Of a stretch of 64,000 nt of DNA, positions 8,838-17,639 are shown one piece after another. The DNA comes from Novosphingobium pokkalii (lineage in GTDB: Bacteria; Pseudomonadota; Alphaproteobacteria; Sphingomonadales; Sphingomonadaceae): assembly GCF_014652855.1 (NCBI RefSeq), contig NZ_BMZP01000002.1, positions 124,001-188,000 of the forward strand, read 5' to 3'. Below the pieces are notes generated by a model. It made no database searches. It was given only the letters and a program-made list of their open reading frames with translations, and had not been told where the DNA came from. The first letter of the stretch is position 1, and each line of letters starts with the position of its first letter. The position numbers and the translations under genes were made by a program.

Positions 8838-9043
8838 GGCGAAGTTTGCGGCAGACAGGCTGCTGGCCGATGAACTGGCCCCCCGACCAGCCTGCGGCGC
8901 GCGGCGCTTATCGCCCCGGGCGCCGGGAGTCGAATCCAGCGGTTCCCGAGCGGGGCCAGCCGTGCCGCAACGGCGATGAATCGTTTGCAAGGCCTTCCGC
9001 GCCCGTGACAGCGCCTGCCCCCGATGGTAAGCCGCGCGCCATC

Positions 9044-10324
9044 ATGTCGACCAAGCCCCAGGATATCGCCCCCGAATCTCCCGCCGCGCTGGTGGAGCGC
9101 CTTGCCCGCGCCGGCCGCGCCGCCCAGGCAGAGCTGGCGCGCATGCCATCCCCGGCCAAGGAAGCCGCGCTCAAGCTGGCCGCCGCCGCCCTGCGCCGCG
9201 CCGCGCCCGAAATCCTGGCGGCCAATGCGATCGACATGGCCAACGGCGCCACGCGCGGCTTGACGCCGGCCCTGCTCGACCGGCTGCGGCTGGACGAAGG
9301 CCGCGTGGCCGCCATGGCCGATGCGGTGGACCAGGTTGCCGGCCTGGCCGATCCGGTGGGCCAGGAAATCGACGCCGCCACGCGCCCCAACGGCATGGTG
9401 CTGCGCCGCGTGCGCGTGCCGATCGGGCTGATCGGCATCATCTATGAAAGCCGCCCCAACGTGACCGCCGATGCCGCCGCGCTCTGCGTGCGGTCGGGCA
9501 ATGCCGCGCTGCTGCGCGGGGGTAGCGAGGCGGTCCATTCCAACCGCGCGATCCATGCCGCGCTGGTCGCCGGCCTGGCCGAAGGCGGCGTGCCCGCAGC
9601 GGCGGTGCAACTGCTGCCGACGCAGGACCGTGCCGCCGTGGGCGCCATGCTCACTGCCGCCGGGCTGATCAACATGATCGTGCCGCGCGGCGGCAAGAGC
9701 CTGGTCGCGCGTGTCCAGGCCGATGCCCGCGTGCCGGTGCTCGCCCACCTCGACGGCATCTGCCACACCTTCGTCCATGCTGCCGCCGATCCTGCCATGG
9801 CCGAGGCCATCGTGCTCAATGCCAAGATGCGCCGCACCGGCATCTGCGGATCGATGGAAACCCTGCTGATCGACGCGACTTATCCCGCCGCTGCGGCGCT
9901 GGTGGCGCCGCTGATCGCGGCGGGCTGCGAAGTGCGGGGTGACGCCCGGGCCCGCGCGATCGATCCGCGCATCGTGCCGGCGGCGGACAACGACTGGGAC
10001 ACCGAATATCTCGACGCGGTGCTGTCGGTGGCCGTGGTCGATGGCCTCGATGCCGCGCTGGCCCATATCGCGCGCCATTCCTCGGCCCATACCGATGCGA
10101 TCGTCACCGACGATGCCACGGCGGCCGCCCGCTTCCTGGCCGAAGTGGACAGCGCCATCGTGATGCACAATGCCTCCAGCCAGTTTGCCGATGGCGGCGA
10201 ATTCGGCCTGGGCGCGGAAATCGGCATTGCCACCGGGCGCCTCCACGCGCGCGGCCCGGTCGCGCTGGAAGGGCTGACCACCTACAAGTGGCTGGTCCAC
10301 GGCAGCGGGCAGGTTCGGTCCTGA
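9044..10324 (+). CDS. proA: Gamma-glutamyl phosphate reductase
   Basis: ProA performs the second step of proline synthesis, NADPH-dependent reduction of glutamyl-5-phosphate to the semialdehyde. It has 426 residues and an aldehyde-dehydrogenase fold. Visible motifs are GLIGIIYESRPNVTADAAALC, the nucleotide-site INMIVPRGGKSLV, and the catalytic cysteine in RRTGICGSMETLL. The start MSTKPQDIAPES is chosen because the sequence upstream is not conserved in style. proB is not in the window. The gene opens a co-directional run continuing with nadD and rsfS; nadD appears to start inside its 3' end. Confidence 0.96.
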   Translation: MSTKPQDIAPESPAALVERLARAGRAAQAELARMPSPAKEAALKLAAAALRRAAPEILAANAIDMANGATRGLTPALLDRLRLDEGRVAAMADAVDQVAGLADPVGQEIDAATRPNGMVLRRVRVPIGLIGIIYESRPNVTADAAALCVRSGNAALLRGGSEAVHSNRAIHAALVAGLAEGGVPAAAVQLLPTQDRAAVGAMLTAAGLINMIVPRGGKSLVARVQADARVPVLAHLDGICHTFVHAAADPAMAEAIVLNAKMRRTGICGSMETLLIDATYPAAAALVAPLIAAGCEVRGDARARAIDPRIVPAADNDWDTEYLDAVLSVAVVDGLDAALAHIARHSSAHTDAIVTDDATAAARFLAEVDSAIVMHNASSQFADGGEFGLGAEIGIATGRLHARGPVALEGLTTYKWLVHGSGQVRS

Positions 10325-11055
10325 CACGGCGGCAGCCCCGGCTGACCGGCCTTCTGGGCGGCAGCTTCAACCCGGCGCACGGCGGCCACCGCCGGGTGAG
10401 CCTGTTCGCGCGGGCCGCGCTGGGGCTGGACGAAGTGTGGTGGCTGGTCTCGCCGGGCAACGTGCTGAAGCCGGCGCAGGGCATGGCGCCGCTGCCCGCG
10501 CGGGTCGCCTCGGCCCGCCGGCAAGCCCGCCGCGCACCGATTCGAGTGACCGCGATCGAGCGCGAACTGGGCACCCGCTATACCATCGACAGCTTGCGCG
10601 CGCTGGTCCGCCGCTATCCGCGCCGGCGCTTCATCTGGTTGATGGGGGCCGATAATCTGGCACAGTTCCATCGCTGGAAAGACTGGCGCGCAATCGCCCG
10701 CACCATGCCGATTGCGGTTGTCGCGCGTCCGGGCTATGATGCGGCTGCGATGGCGAGCCCCGCCATGGTATGGCTGCGCCGATGGCGCCGGCGGTGCAGG
10801 CAGGAATGTGATGGCGCTCTTTGGCCCGATGCTGGGCCAGCAGGGGGTGCCGCCCTGAACGCCAGTTTCCCGCATGATCCGATGCAGGGCGCACCCGCGC
10901 TCTTCATTCTGCGGTTCGATCCCGATCCCCGCTCCGCCACGGCCTTGCGCCGGGCAGAGCCCGATTGGGCGGGCCGTCTTTCCGTTGCCGGACTGCGCGA
11001 TGGTGTGACCCACCGCCGCCTTGCTCCGGCGTGTTGCGGAAGGAGCGGACGCTGA
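10288..11055 (+). CDS. nadD: Nicotinate-nucleotide adenylyltransferase NadD
   Basis: NadD converts nicotinate mononucleotide and ATP to deamido-NAD. The nucleotidyltransferase motif GGSFNPAHGGH appears near the N-terminus, followed by WWLVSPGN, IWLMGADNLAQFHRW and, near the C-terminus, FDPDPRSATALRR in place of the classic ISSTxxR. The segment between ARPGYDAAAM and the C-terminal motif is unusually Arg-, Cys- and Gly-rich and longer than I expect, and the last ~25 residues are also atypical. The GTG at 10288 overlaps proA by 37 bases and is the only standard start close to the motif; the start is uncertain. Confidence 0.88.
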   Translation: MAGPRQRAGSVLTRRQPRLTGLLGGSFNPAHGGHRRVSLFARAALGLDEVWWLVSPGNVLKPAQGMAPLPARVASARRQARRAPIRVTAIERELGTRYTIDSLRALVRRYPRRRFIWLMGADNLAQFHRWKDWRAIARTMPIAVVARPGYDAAAMASPAMVWLRRWRRRCRQECDGALWPDAGPAGGAALNASFPHDPMQGAPALFILRFDPDPRSATALRRAEPDWAGRLSVAGLRDGVTHRRLAPACCGRSGR

Positions 11056-11212
11056 GCGTCTTGGCCGCCATCCCTGCTTTCCGGCACGCTTTTCCGGCCC
11101 TTTGGCCTGCCCGCCGCGCGCCTTGGCGCAAGGCGGCTTTGCCGTTGGATCGAAAGAGTTTTCCGGACGTTGCGATATCAGCCATGTTCCAATCGGAGTT
11201 TACGCCAAGCCA

Positions 11213-11611
11213 ATGACCAGTGCCCAACCCCAGCCGGCAGATGCCGGCGCCGTCCCCCAGGCCCCTTCTGCCGGCGCTCCTGCCAGCCTGTTCGCGCTCG
11301 TCCTGCAATCGCTGGACGATGATCAGGCCCAGGACGTGGTGTCGATCGCCCTGGAAGGCAAAAGCTCGATCGCCGATCACATGGTGATCGCCTCGGGCCG
11401 CTCCACCCGCCAGGTTGCCGCCATGGCGCAGAAGCTGGCCGAGCGCATCAAGCAGGCCGGCTATGGCCACGTGCGCATCGAAGGCCTGCCCGCGGCCGAC
11501 TGGGTGCTGATCGACGCCGGTGACGTGGTCGTCCACCTGTTCCGCCCGGAAGTGCGCAGCTTCTACAATCTGGAACGCATGTGGGGCTTCGGCGACGCCG
11601 GCTCTGCCTGA
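11213..11611 (+). CDS. rsfS: Ribosome silencing factor RsfS
   Basis: RsfS (DUF143) binds ribosomal protein L14 and blocks subunit joining, lowering translation in starvation. It has 132 residues. After a Pro/Ala-rich leader come SLDDDQAQDVVSIAL, SSIADHMVIASGRSTRQVAAMA and the C-terminal ADWVLIDAGDVVVHLFRPE with YNLERMW, which are family hallmarks. It lies downstream of nadD and upstream of rlmH, the usual order in proteobacteria. The start MTSAQPQ was chosen as the ATG nearest the conserved domain. Confidence 0.95.
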   Translation: MTSAQPQPADAGAVPQAPSAGAPASLFALVLQSLDDDQAQDVVSIALEGKSSIADHMVIASGRSTRQVAAMAQKLAERIKQAGYGHVRIEGLPAADWVLIDAGDVVVHLFRPEVRSFYNLERMWGFGDAGSA

Positions 11612-11645
11612 CATCCCTTTGGCGTGAGGCGGTTCCCCGCCTGCT

Positions 11646-11690
11646 CCCCCTCCTCTTCGTAAGGAGGGGGTCGGGGGGTGGTGGAAGCCA
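11646..11690 (+). repeat. Single GC-rich palindromic unit (CCCCCTCCT family)
   Basis: A hairpin (CCCCCTCCT ... AGGAGGGGG) is followed by the tail TCGGGGGGTGGTGGAAGCC. It lies between rsfS and rlmH and has the same unit and tail as the paired copies at 29257, 50780 and 51240. Confidence 0.9.
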
Positions 11691-11715
11691 CAAGCAACGC
11701 CTGATCCGGACCCCC

Positions 11716-12141
11716 ATGCTCCTCCACATCATCGCCCGGGGAAAGATCGGCCGCTCGCCCGAGGCGGAGCTGGTCGAGCGCTATGGCAAGCGCATCACCT
11801 GGGGGTTCAAGGTTACCGAACTGCCCGATCGCGGCGGCACCATGCCGCCGGTGGCCGCCAGCCCGGTGCGCACCGTGGCCATGGACGAGCGCGGCAAGCA
11901 CCTGACGTCGGCTGAATTCGCCAAAGTGCTGGGCCGCTGGCGCGACGATGGCGTGCGCGAGGCGCGCTTCCTGATCGGCGCCGCCGATGGCCATGACGAC
12001 GGCCTGCGCCAGAGCGCGGACCTGCTGATCGCGTTCGGCGCCGCGACCTGGCCGCACATGCTGGCCCGCGCCATGCTGGCCGAACAGCTCTGGCGGGCGA
12101 CCAGCATCATCGCCGGCCACCCCTATCACCGCGAGGGCTGA
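11716..12141 (+). CDS. rlmH: 23S rRNA pseudouridine-1915 N3-methyltransferase RlmH
   Basis: RlmH is a SPOUT-class methyltransferase that methylates pseudouridine 1915 of 23S rRNA in complete ribosomes, using SAM. It has 141 residues: MLLHIIARGKIGRSPEAEL at the start, AMDERGKHLTSAEFA, the knot region FLIGAADGHDDGLR (family GGxxG variant) and the C-terminal RAMLAEQLWRA with HPYHREG, which is the RlmH C-terminal signature. It sits between rsfS and the envC-like gene, 5 bases before the latter. Confidence 0.97.
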   Translation: MLLHIIARGKIGRSPEAELVERYGKRITWGFKVTELPDRGGTMPPVAASPVRTVAMDERGKHLTSAEFAKVLGRWRDDGVREARFLIGAADGHDDGLRQSADLLIAFGAATWPHMLARAMLAEQLWRATSIIAGHPYHREG

Positions 12142-12146
12142 GGGGC

Positions 12147-13361
12147 ATGGACGCGCGCCGCTCGCTCGCCCTTGCCGCCGCCCTGCTGCTGCCGCTGGCC
12201 GCGTGGCAGATCGCCGGGGCCGATCCCGCCCCCGCCTATCGCACCGCCGGAGAGGCCGCCGCCGCCCTCGCCCAGGCCCAGGGCGCGCTGGCCCAGGCCC
12301 GCGCACGTGGCGAAAAGCTGGAGGCGCAGGCCCAGGCCGCCACCGCCGCTGCCGATCGCACCGCGCAGGAAGCCGCCGCGATCGCCGCGCGCATCCAGCA
12401 ATCCGAAGCCGAAATCCGCATCAGCGAAGCCAGGATCGCGCTGATCGACAAGGAGCGCGCCGACCTGCGCCTGCGCATGGCCGCGCGGCAGGAACCGCTG
12501 GTGCGCCTGACCGCCGCGCTCCAGCTCTTTGCCCGGCGCCCGCTGGCCTTCAGCCTGCTGCGCGCCGAATCCCTGCGTGACACGGTCTATCTGCGCGCCG
12601 TGCTGGAAACCATGGTGCCCGAAGTGCGCCGCCGCACCGCCACCCTGCGCAGCGCCATCGTGCGCGGCCGGCTGTTGCAGGAACAGGCGCGGGGCGAAGC
12701 GGCGCGGTTGCGCGCCAGCCAATCGGGGCTGGGCGAGCGCCGCCAGCAGCTTGCCGCGCTGGAAAGCCGCCAGCGCATTGCCAGCCGCGCCGCCAGCGGC
12801 ACCGCCAGCCGCGAGGCCGACCATGCCCTGGCCCTGGCCGAACAGACCCGCGACCTGGCCACGCTGATGCAGCAGCTTGGCCGCGACGGGCAGATGCGCG
12901 ATGCCCTTGCCGGGCTGCCCGGCCCGCTGCAACGCCCCGATCGCCCCGGCGCGGTGCTGATGGTGGAAGATGTTGATCCGCTGCTGCGCACCAGCGCCCA
13001 GTTGATGTGGATCCTGCCGGTCTCGGGCCGCGTCGTCACCGGCTTTGGCGAAGCGGGCGCCACTGGCCCGGCGCAGGGGCTGACCATCGCGCCCGCGCCT
13101 TCGGCCCAGATCGTCGCCCCGGCGGCCGGGCGCGTGGCCTTTGCCGGCACCTATCGCGGCTATGGCCAGATCGTGATCGTGGAACATCCCGGCGGCTGGA
13201 CCTCCCTAGTCACCGGGCTTGGCCGGATCGACGCGGCCGTGGGCGATCGCGTGGTGCAGGGCTCACCGCTGGGGATCGCCGCCCCGGCCAGCCCGCTGGT
13301 CAGCGTGGAACTGCGCAAGGACGGCGTTCCGGTCAACCCGCTCGCCGCGCTCAGGAATTGA
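12147..13361 (+). CDS. EnvC-like murein hydrolase activator with degenerate LytM domain
   Basis: This is a periplasmic divisome factor. In the EnvC/NlpD family such proteins activate amidases rather than cutting peptidoglycan. A signal peptide (MDARRSLALAAALLLPLAAW) is followed by two long Ala/Arg/Glu-rich coiled-coil stretches (about residues 33-130 and 165-250) and a C-terminal LytM domain. The zinc ligands are missing: the HxxxD position reads QGLTIAP, and the last HxH reads VSVELRKDG. It is therefore predicted catalytically dead, as E. coli EnvC is. It starts 5 bases after rlmH with a GAGGGG ribosome site, and is followed by ctpA. Confidence 0.92.
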   Translation: MDARRSLALAAALLLPLAAWQIAGADPAPAYRTAGEAAAALAQAQGALAQARARGEKLEAQAQAATAAADRTAQEAAAIAARIQQSEAEIRISEARIALIDKERADLRLRMAARQEPLVRLTAALQLFARRPLAFSLLRAESLRDTVYLRAVLETMVPEVRRRTATLRSAIVRGRLLQEQARGEAARLRASQSGLGERRQQLAALESRQRIASRAASGTASREADHALALAEQTRDLATLMQQLGRDGQMRDALAGLPGPLQRPDRPGAVLMVEDVDPLLRTSAQLMWILPVSGRVVTGFGEAGATGPAQGLTIAPAPSAQIVAPAAGRVAFAGTYRGYGQIVIVEHPGGWTSLVTGLGRIDAAVGDRVVQGSPLGIAAPASPLVSVELRKDGVPVNPLAALRN

Positions 13362-13506
13362 TCGCGGGCAAGGTCTGCGGGCGGCCCATAGGGCAAACGG
13401 GAATCCGCTTCGCTCCATCTGGCATTCAGGCTTGGGGGGCTATACAAGCGGCCAGAATGGCGCGTGATGTGCCGGCTGGTCTTTCATCGAAGGTTCGATT
13501 GCACAC

Positions 13507-14841
13507 ATGGCACAACGGCTTGCTTCCCTGCTGCGCGCAACGGCGCTGGTTTCGGCCGTTGCGGTTCTGCCCTTGGCCACGGCCGGGCTGGCAGCGGTCG
13601 ATTCCCGCACCGGGCCGCAGTTCCAGAAGCTCGAACTGGTCTATGAGAAGATCAAGGAGAACTATGTCGAGCCGGTCGACGACGACACCCTGATCAAGGG
13701 CGCGATCGACGGCATGCTGGCCACGCTCGATCCGCACAGCGCCTATCTGGAAGCGCGCGATTTCGAGAACCTGCGCACCCAGACCGAAGGCGCCTATGGC
13801 GGCCTTGGCCTTTCGGTCACGCTCGATGATGGCGCGGTCAAGGTGATCGCGCCGATGAAGGGCACCCCCGGCGATCTCGGCGGGATCAAGGCCGGTGACT
13901 ATATCACCCACCTCGACGGCAAGCTGATCTATGGCGGCTCGCTCGATGATGCGGTGGACCAGATGCGCGGCGCGCCCGGCACCAAGATCAAGCTGACCGT
14001 CTATCGCCCCGGCCGCGACGAGCCGCTGGACTTCACCCTCACCCGCCAGGTGATCAAGCTGCGCCCGGTGGAATGGAAAGTGAAGGACAACATCGGGGTG
14101 ATCTCGGTGTCGAGCTTCAGCGAGAACGTCGGCAGCGAAGTGGCCCAGGCCGTGGCCGCGATCCGCGCGCAACTGGGCAACAACCTGGCCGGCATCGTGC
14201 TCGATCTGCGCGGCAACCCCGGCGGCCTGCTCAACGAGGCGGTCTCGCTGGGTGACGATTTCCTCGACAAGGGCACCATCGTGTCGCAGCGCGGGCGCGA
14301 TCCGCAGGACAACGACATCTATTACGCCCACCCCGGCGACGTGGCGCGCGGGCTGCCGATGATCGTGCTGATCGACGAAGGCTCGGCCTCGGCCTCCGAA
14401 ATCGTCGCCGGCGCGCTGCAAGACCAGCACCGCGCCCTGATCATGGGCCAGCGCAGCTTCGGCAAGGGCAGCGTGCAGACGCTGATCCAGCTTGGCAAGG
14501 ACGCCGCGCTCAAACTGACTACCGCGCGCTATTACACGCCCTCGGGCCGCTCAGTGCAGGAAGGCGGGATCGAGCCCGACATCGCCGTGCCGCAGATTTC
14601 CGACCCCGACTTGCGCAAGCGCGCGCTGCGCTCCTATCGCGAAAGCGACCTGCGCCGCCACCTGATCAACGAGATCAAGGAAGACAAGGACCTGGAAAAG
14701 GACAAGGTCGACGATCCGCGTTTCAAGATGACGCCCGAGGAACTCAAGGCCAAGGGCATCGACGATTTCCAGCTCTACTATGCCGTGCAGACGCTCAAGC
14801 GCACCGCGCCCGGTGCCCTCGCCGCGCTGCGCAAGCGCTGA
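13507..14841 (+). CDS. ctpA: Carboxyl-terminal processing protease CtpA (S41)
   Basis: This periplasmic serine protease with a PDZ domain trims or degrades envelope proteins. A signal peptide occupies about residues 1-30. The N-terminal DPHSAYL segment is followed by a PDZ domain (about 85-170, with GLGLSV and GGIKAGDYI) and the S41 core with LDLRGNPGG. The catalytic serine is in EGSASASEIVAGAL and the lysine in SFGKGSVQT. Its 444 residues are normal. It is preceded by an envC-like gene, which is the common order in alphaproteobacteria. A 145-base gap upstream, with a TATACA-like sequence near 13440, may hold its own promoter. Confidence 0.96.
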   Translation: MAQRLASLLRATALVSAVAVLPLATAGLAAVDSRTGPQFQKLELVYEKIKENYVEPVDDDTLIKGAIDGMLATLDPHSAYLEARDFENLRTQTEGAYGGLGLSVTLDDGAVKVIAPMKGTPGDLGGIKAGDYITHLDGKLIYGGSLDDAVDQMRGAPGTKIKLTVYRPGRDEPLDFTLTRQVIKLRPVEWKVKDNIGVISVSSFSENVGSEVAQAVAAIRAQLGNNLAGIVLDLRGNPGGLLNEAVSLGDDFLDKGTIVSQRGRDPQDNDIYYAHPGDVARGLPMIVLIDEGSASASEIVAGALQDQHRALIMGQRSFGKGSVQTLIQLGKDAALKLTTARYYTPSGRSVQEGGIEPDIAVPQISDPDLRKRALRSYRESDLRRHLINEIKEDKDLEKDKVDDPRFKMTPEELKAKGIDDFQLYYAVQTLKRTAPGALAALRKR

Positions 14842-14862
14842 GCCGACAGCGGATCTTCATCA

Positions 14863-15357
14863 ATGACCACTCTGCGTCCTTCTTCCGATCTCGCCCTGGC
14901 CCGCACGCTGGCCCTGGGTGTTCCGCTGATTGCCATGGGCACCGCGCTCGTGGCGCAATACGGCTTTGGCCTGCCGCCGTGCGAAATGTGCTGGTGGCAG
15001 CGCTATGGCCACCTTGCCGCGATTGCGTTGGGCGTGCTGGCGCTGCTGCGCGCGGGCCGGCCCGAAGGGCGCTGGCTGGTGCTGCTGGCCGCGCTCGGCA
15101 TCCTGTCCAGCGGATTGATCGGCGCGTTTCACGCCGGGGTCGAATATCACTGGTGGGAAGGCGTCACCACCTGCTCGTCCAGCCACATCGATGGCGATCC
15201 GCTGGCCGCGATCATGGCCGCGCCGCTGGTGCGCTGCGACGTGCCGGCCTGGACCCTGTGGGGCGTGAGCATGGCCGGCTTCAATTTCCTGTTTTCCACA
15301 CCGGCCGCGCTGGCGATCCTGGGATTGCTGGCCAAGAGCCGCGGCAAGGGAGCCTGA
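14863..15357 (+). CDS. Disulfide bond formation protein B (DsbB family)
   Basis: This inner-membrane protein re-oxidises the periplasmic thiol oxidase DsbA and passes electrons to quinone. It has 164 residues and four predicted TM helices. The first redox pair is CEMC (about residues 41-44), followed by WWQRYGH. A second cysteine pair lies in the second periplasmic loop, in TTCSSS and VRCDVP, with a WWEG segment. It ends at 15357, a few bases from coq7, and both depend on the quinone pool, though that link is only suggestive. Confidence 0.93.
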   Translation: MTTLRPSSDLALARTLALGVPLIAMGTALVAQYGFGLPPCEMCWWQRYGHLAAIALGVLALLRAGRPEGRWLVLLAALGILSSGLIGAFHAGVEYHWWEGVTTCSSSHIDGDPLAAIMAAPLVRCDVPAWTLWGVSMAGFNFLFSTPAALAILGLLAKSRGKGA

Positions 15358-15361
15358 TGCG

Positions 15362-15895
15362 ATGACCCGCACCGCCAAGACACTGCGCCCCGAAATCGCC
15401 CGGATGATCCGGGTGGACCAGGCCGGCGAATTCGGCGCCACGCGCATCTATGCCGGGCAACTGGCGGTGATGGGCGATCGCGGCCCGGATTCGGCCGAAA
15501 TCGTGGAAATGGCCCGGCAGGAAGAGGATCACCGCGCCACGTTCGATGCGATGATCGCGGAGCATGGCGTGCGCCCCACCGCGCTGCATCCGGTGTGGTC
15601 GGTTGCCGGCTTCGCCCTGGGCGCGGCCACCGCGCTGCTTGGCCCCAAGGCGGCCATGGCCTGCACCGCCGCGATCGAGACCGAGATCGACCGCCACTAT
15701 ACCGAGCAACTGGAGGAACTGGGCGACAGCGAACCGGATCTGGCCGACACCATCCGCCGCTTCCGCGACGACGAACGCGCCCATCGCGATGCCGCGCTGG
15801 CAGCGGGGGCGGAAGAGACCCCGGCCTATCCCTTGCTGTTCAACGCCATCCGCCTGGGCTGCCGCGCCGCGATCAAGCTGTCGGAACGCATCTGA
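15362..15895 (+). CDS. coq7: Demethoxyubiquinone hydroxylase Coq7
   Basis: Coq7 is a di-iron monooxygenase that adds the last ring hydroxyl in ubiquinone synthesis. It has 177 residues and starts MTRTAKTLRPEIARMIRVDQ. The iron ligands are carried in DQAGEFGATRIY, RQEEDHRATF (ExxH), IETEIDRHY and RDDERAHRD (second ExxH). C-terminal LLFNAIRLGCRAAI is typical. It overlaps closely with dsbB upstream. The di-iron Coq7 type, rather than UbiF, is usual in alphaproteobacteria. Confidence 0.96.
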   Translation: MTRTAKTLRPEIARMIRVDQAGEFGATRIYAGQLAVMGDRGPDSAEIVEMARQEEDHRATFDAMIAEHGVRPTALHPVWSVAGFALGAATALLGPKAAMACTAAIETEIDRHYTEQLEELGDSEPDLADTIRRFRDDERAHRDAALAAGAEETPAYPLLFNAIRLGCRAAIKLSERI

Positions 15896-16031
15896 ATGCG
15901 GCAGGCGCGGAGCCGATTGCCGGCGCCGCGCGTTGCCCCTTCATCTATCATTCACCGCCCTGCCGCCTTATGGTGGGGCGAACCGGGGGCCGGCAAGCGC
16001 TGCGCCTTTCCGCGCTGGAGACGAACCGACG

Positions 16032-16661
16032 ATGCGCCTTGCTGCCCACCCCTTCCGCCTGCTCGCCCCGGCCCTGCTGCTGGTGCCGGCCGCGCTGCTC
16101 GGGTCCACGCCCGCCGAGGCCGCCCGCAGCCGCACGCCCGTGCCCGAAGCGCAGCCGGCCGACGATGGCCCGGTGCAGGGGGACGAAAAGGTCAACCAGC
16201 TCATCATCTACGGTGATGATCCGTGCCCGGTTTCCACCGCCGAGCAGATCACCGTCTGCGCCCGCAAGGACGAGGCCGAACGCTTCCGCATTCCCGCCCC
16301 GTTGCGCGACAACCCCAACGATCCGCGCAACGAATCCTGGACCGACAAGGTCAAGGCCTATGAAACCGTGGGCGCCGCCGGGATCAATTCGTGCTCGCCG
16401 GTCGGTTCGGGCGGGGCGTCGGGCTGTACCACCCGCCTGATCCACGATGCCTATGCCGAAAAGAAGCAGAGCAGCGACGTACAGTTCGGCAAGCTGATCG
16501 AGGCCGAGCGCGAGCGTCGGCTCTCGACCATCGACAAGGACGCCGCCGAAGAGCAGGCCCGCGTCGAACAGCTCGAAAAGGAATACGAAGCCCGCCTCGC
16601 GCGCGAACGCGACGCCGGCACCACGACCGAAACCGCGCCGGCACCTGCGCCGCAGAACTGA
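16032..16661 (+). CDS. Secreted protein of unknown function (sphingomonad-type)
   Basis: I do not recognise a named family. It has 209 residues with a signal peptide (MRLAAHPFRLLAPALLLVPAALL, cleavage near AEA). The mature part has a conserved-looking centre (VNQLIIYGDDPCPVSTAEQ and TVCARKDEAERFRIP), then INSCSPVGSGGASGCTTRLI with four cysteines in all. It ends in a charged coiled coil (about 155-195) and a Pro/Ala tail. It is expected in the periplasm. The last gene of this block, it is followed by a strong terminator at 16684. Confidence 0.75.
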   Translation: MRLAAHPFRLLAPALLLVPAALLGSTPAEAARSRTPVPEAQPADDGPVQGDEKVNQLIIYGDDPCPVSTAEQITVCARKDEAERFRIPAPLRDNPNDPRNESWTDKVKAYETVGAAGINSCSPVGSGGASGCTTRLIHDAYAEKKQSSDVQFGKLIEAERERRLSTIDKDAAEEQARVEQLEKEYEARLARERDAGTTTETAPAPAPQN

Positions 16662-16683
16662 GCGGGACGTTCCAGGACACGCC

Positions 16684-16724
16684 AAACGAAAACACCCCGG
16701 GTATTCCCCGGGGTGTTTTCGTTT
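16684..16724. terminator. Strong bidirectional terminator
   Basis: A 17-bp perfect stem (AAACGAAAACACCCCGG with its complement) has a short loop and T-rich ends on both strands. It separates the convergent gene ending at 16661 from fabI ending at 16745. Confidence 0.93.
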
Positions 16725-16744
16725 CGATCGTGATGACCGGCCGG

Positions 16745-17548
16745 TCAGCTCAACGCGATGTCCGGTGCGTCTTCCTGCTTCATCCCGACGAGGTGATAGC
16801 CCGCGTCCACGTGATGCACTTCGCCGGTGACGCCAGCGGAGAGATCGGAGAGGAAATAGAGGCCAGAGCCGCCCACGTCCTCGATCGTGGAATTGCGGCG
16901 CAGCGGGGCGTTCAGCTCGTTCCACTTGAGGATGTAGCGGAAATCGCCGATGCCGCTGGCGGCCAGGGTCTTGATCGGACCGGCCGAGATGGCGTTGACG
17001 CGCACGCCCTGCGGGCCGCAGTCGTTGGCGAGGTAGCGCACGCTGGCTTCCAGCGCCGCCTTGGCCACGCCCATCACGTTGTAATGCGGCACGACCTTTT
17101 CCGCGCCGTAATAGGTCAGCGTCAGGATCGAGCCACCGTTGGGCATCATCTCCACCGCGCGCTTGGTCACCGCGACCAGGCTGTAGGCCGAAATGTTCAT
17201 GGTCATCAGGAAGTTGTCGAGCGTGGTGTCGTAATAGCGCCCGCGCAACTGGGTCTTGTCGGAATAGCCGATGGCGTGAACGACGAAGTCGATCGTGTCC
17301 CAGCGCGCCTTCAGTTCGGCAAAGGCGGCGTCGAGCGCGTCCATGTCGGACACGTCGCAATCGATCAGGAAATCGCTGCCCAGGCTGGCCGCCAGGGGCC
17401 GCACGCGCTTGGCCAGCGCCTCGCCCTGGTAGGAGAAGGCCAGTTCCGCCCCCTGTTCGTGCAACTGGCGGGCAATGCCCCAGGCCAGCGACTTGTCATT
17501 GGCGAGGCCCATGATCAGGCCGCGCTTTCCCTTCATCAATCCGGTCAT
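16745..17548 (-). CDS. fabI: Enoyl-ACP reductase FabI
   Basis: FabI performs the last reduction in each cycle of fatty-acid elongation, using NADH. It has 267 residues and an SDR fold. The cofactor region GLANDKSLAWGIARQL is present, as is the FabI-type catalytic Tyr-x6-Lys in YNVMGVAKAALEASVRY. GPIKTLAASGIGDF follows, and the ending DAGYHLVGM is typical. The start MTGLMKGKRGLIMG was chosen because it abuts the conserved core. It is the target of triclosan-type inhibitors in other species. It is transcribed away from the terminator at 16684. Confidence 0.97.
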   Translation of the reverse strand: MTGLMKGKRGLIMGLANDKSLAWGIARQLHEQGAELAFSYQGEALAKRVRPLAASLGSDFLIDCDVSDMDALDAAFAELKARWDTIDFVVHAIGYSDKTQLRGRYYDTTLDNFLMTMNISAYSLVAVTKRAVEMMPNGGSILTLTYYGAEKVVPHYNVMGVAKAALEASVRYLANDCGPQGVRVNAISAGPIKTLAASGIGDFRYILKWNELNAPLRRNSTIEDVGGSGLYFLSDLSAGVTGEVHHVDAGYHLVGMKQEDAPDIALS

Positions 17549-17639
17549 GCGCCCTCGTACGCTCCTGCACCGTGTGGCCGCCCTGCGTCGCGGCGGTCCT
17601 TGCGGAAGGAACCTGAACGCAGAGTGGCCAGCCGGGTTG

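Noticed and set aside
8900..8990. T-arm-like GGATTCGACTCCC on the minus strand, suggesting a tRNA or a permuted tmRNA piece
   Set aside because: The stem around it does not give a 5-bp T arm with 7-base loop, no acceptor stem or anticodon arm is found, and no tag-peptide coding region is seen nearby.
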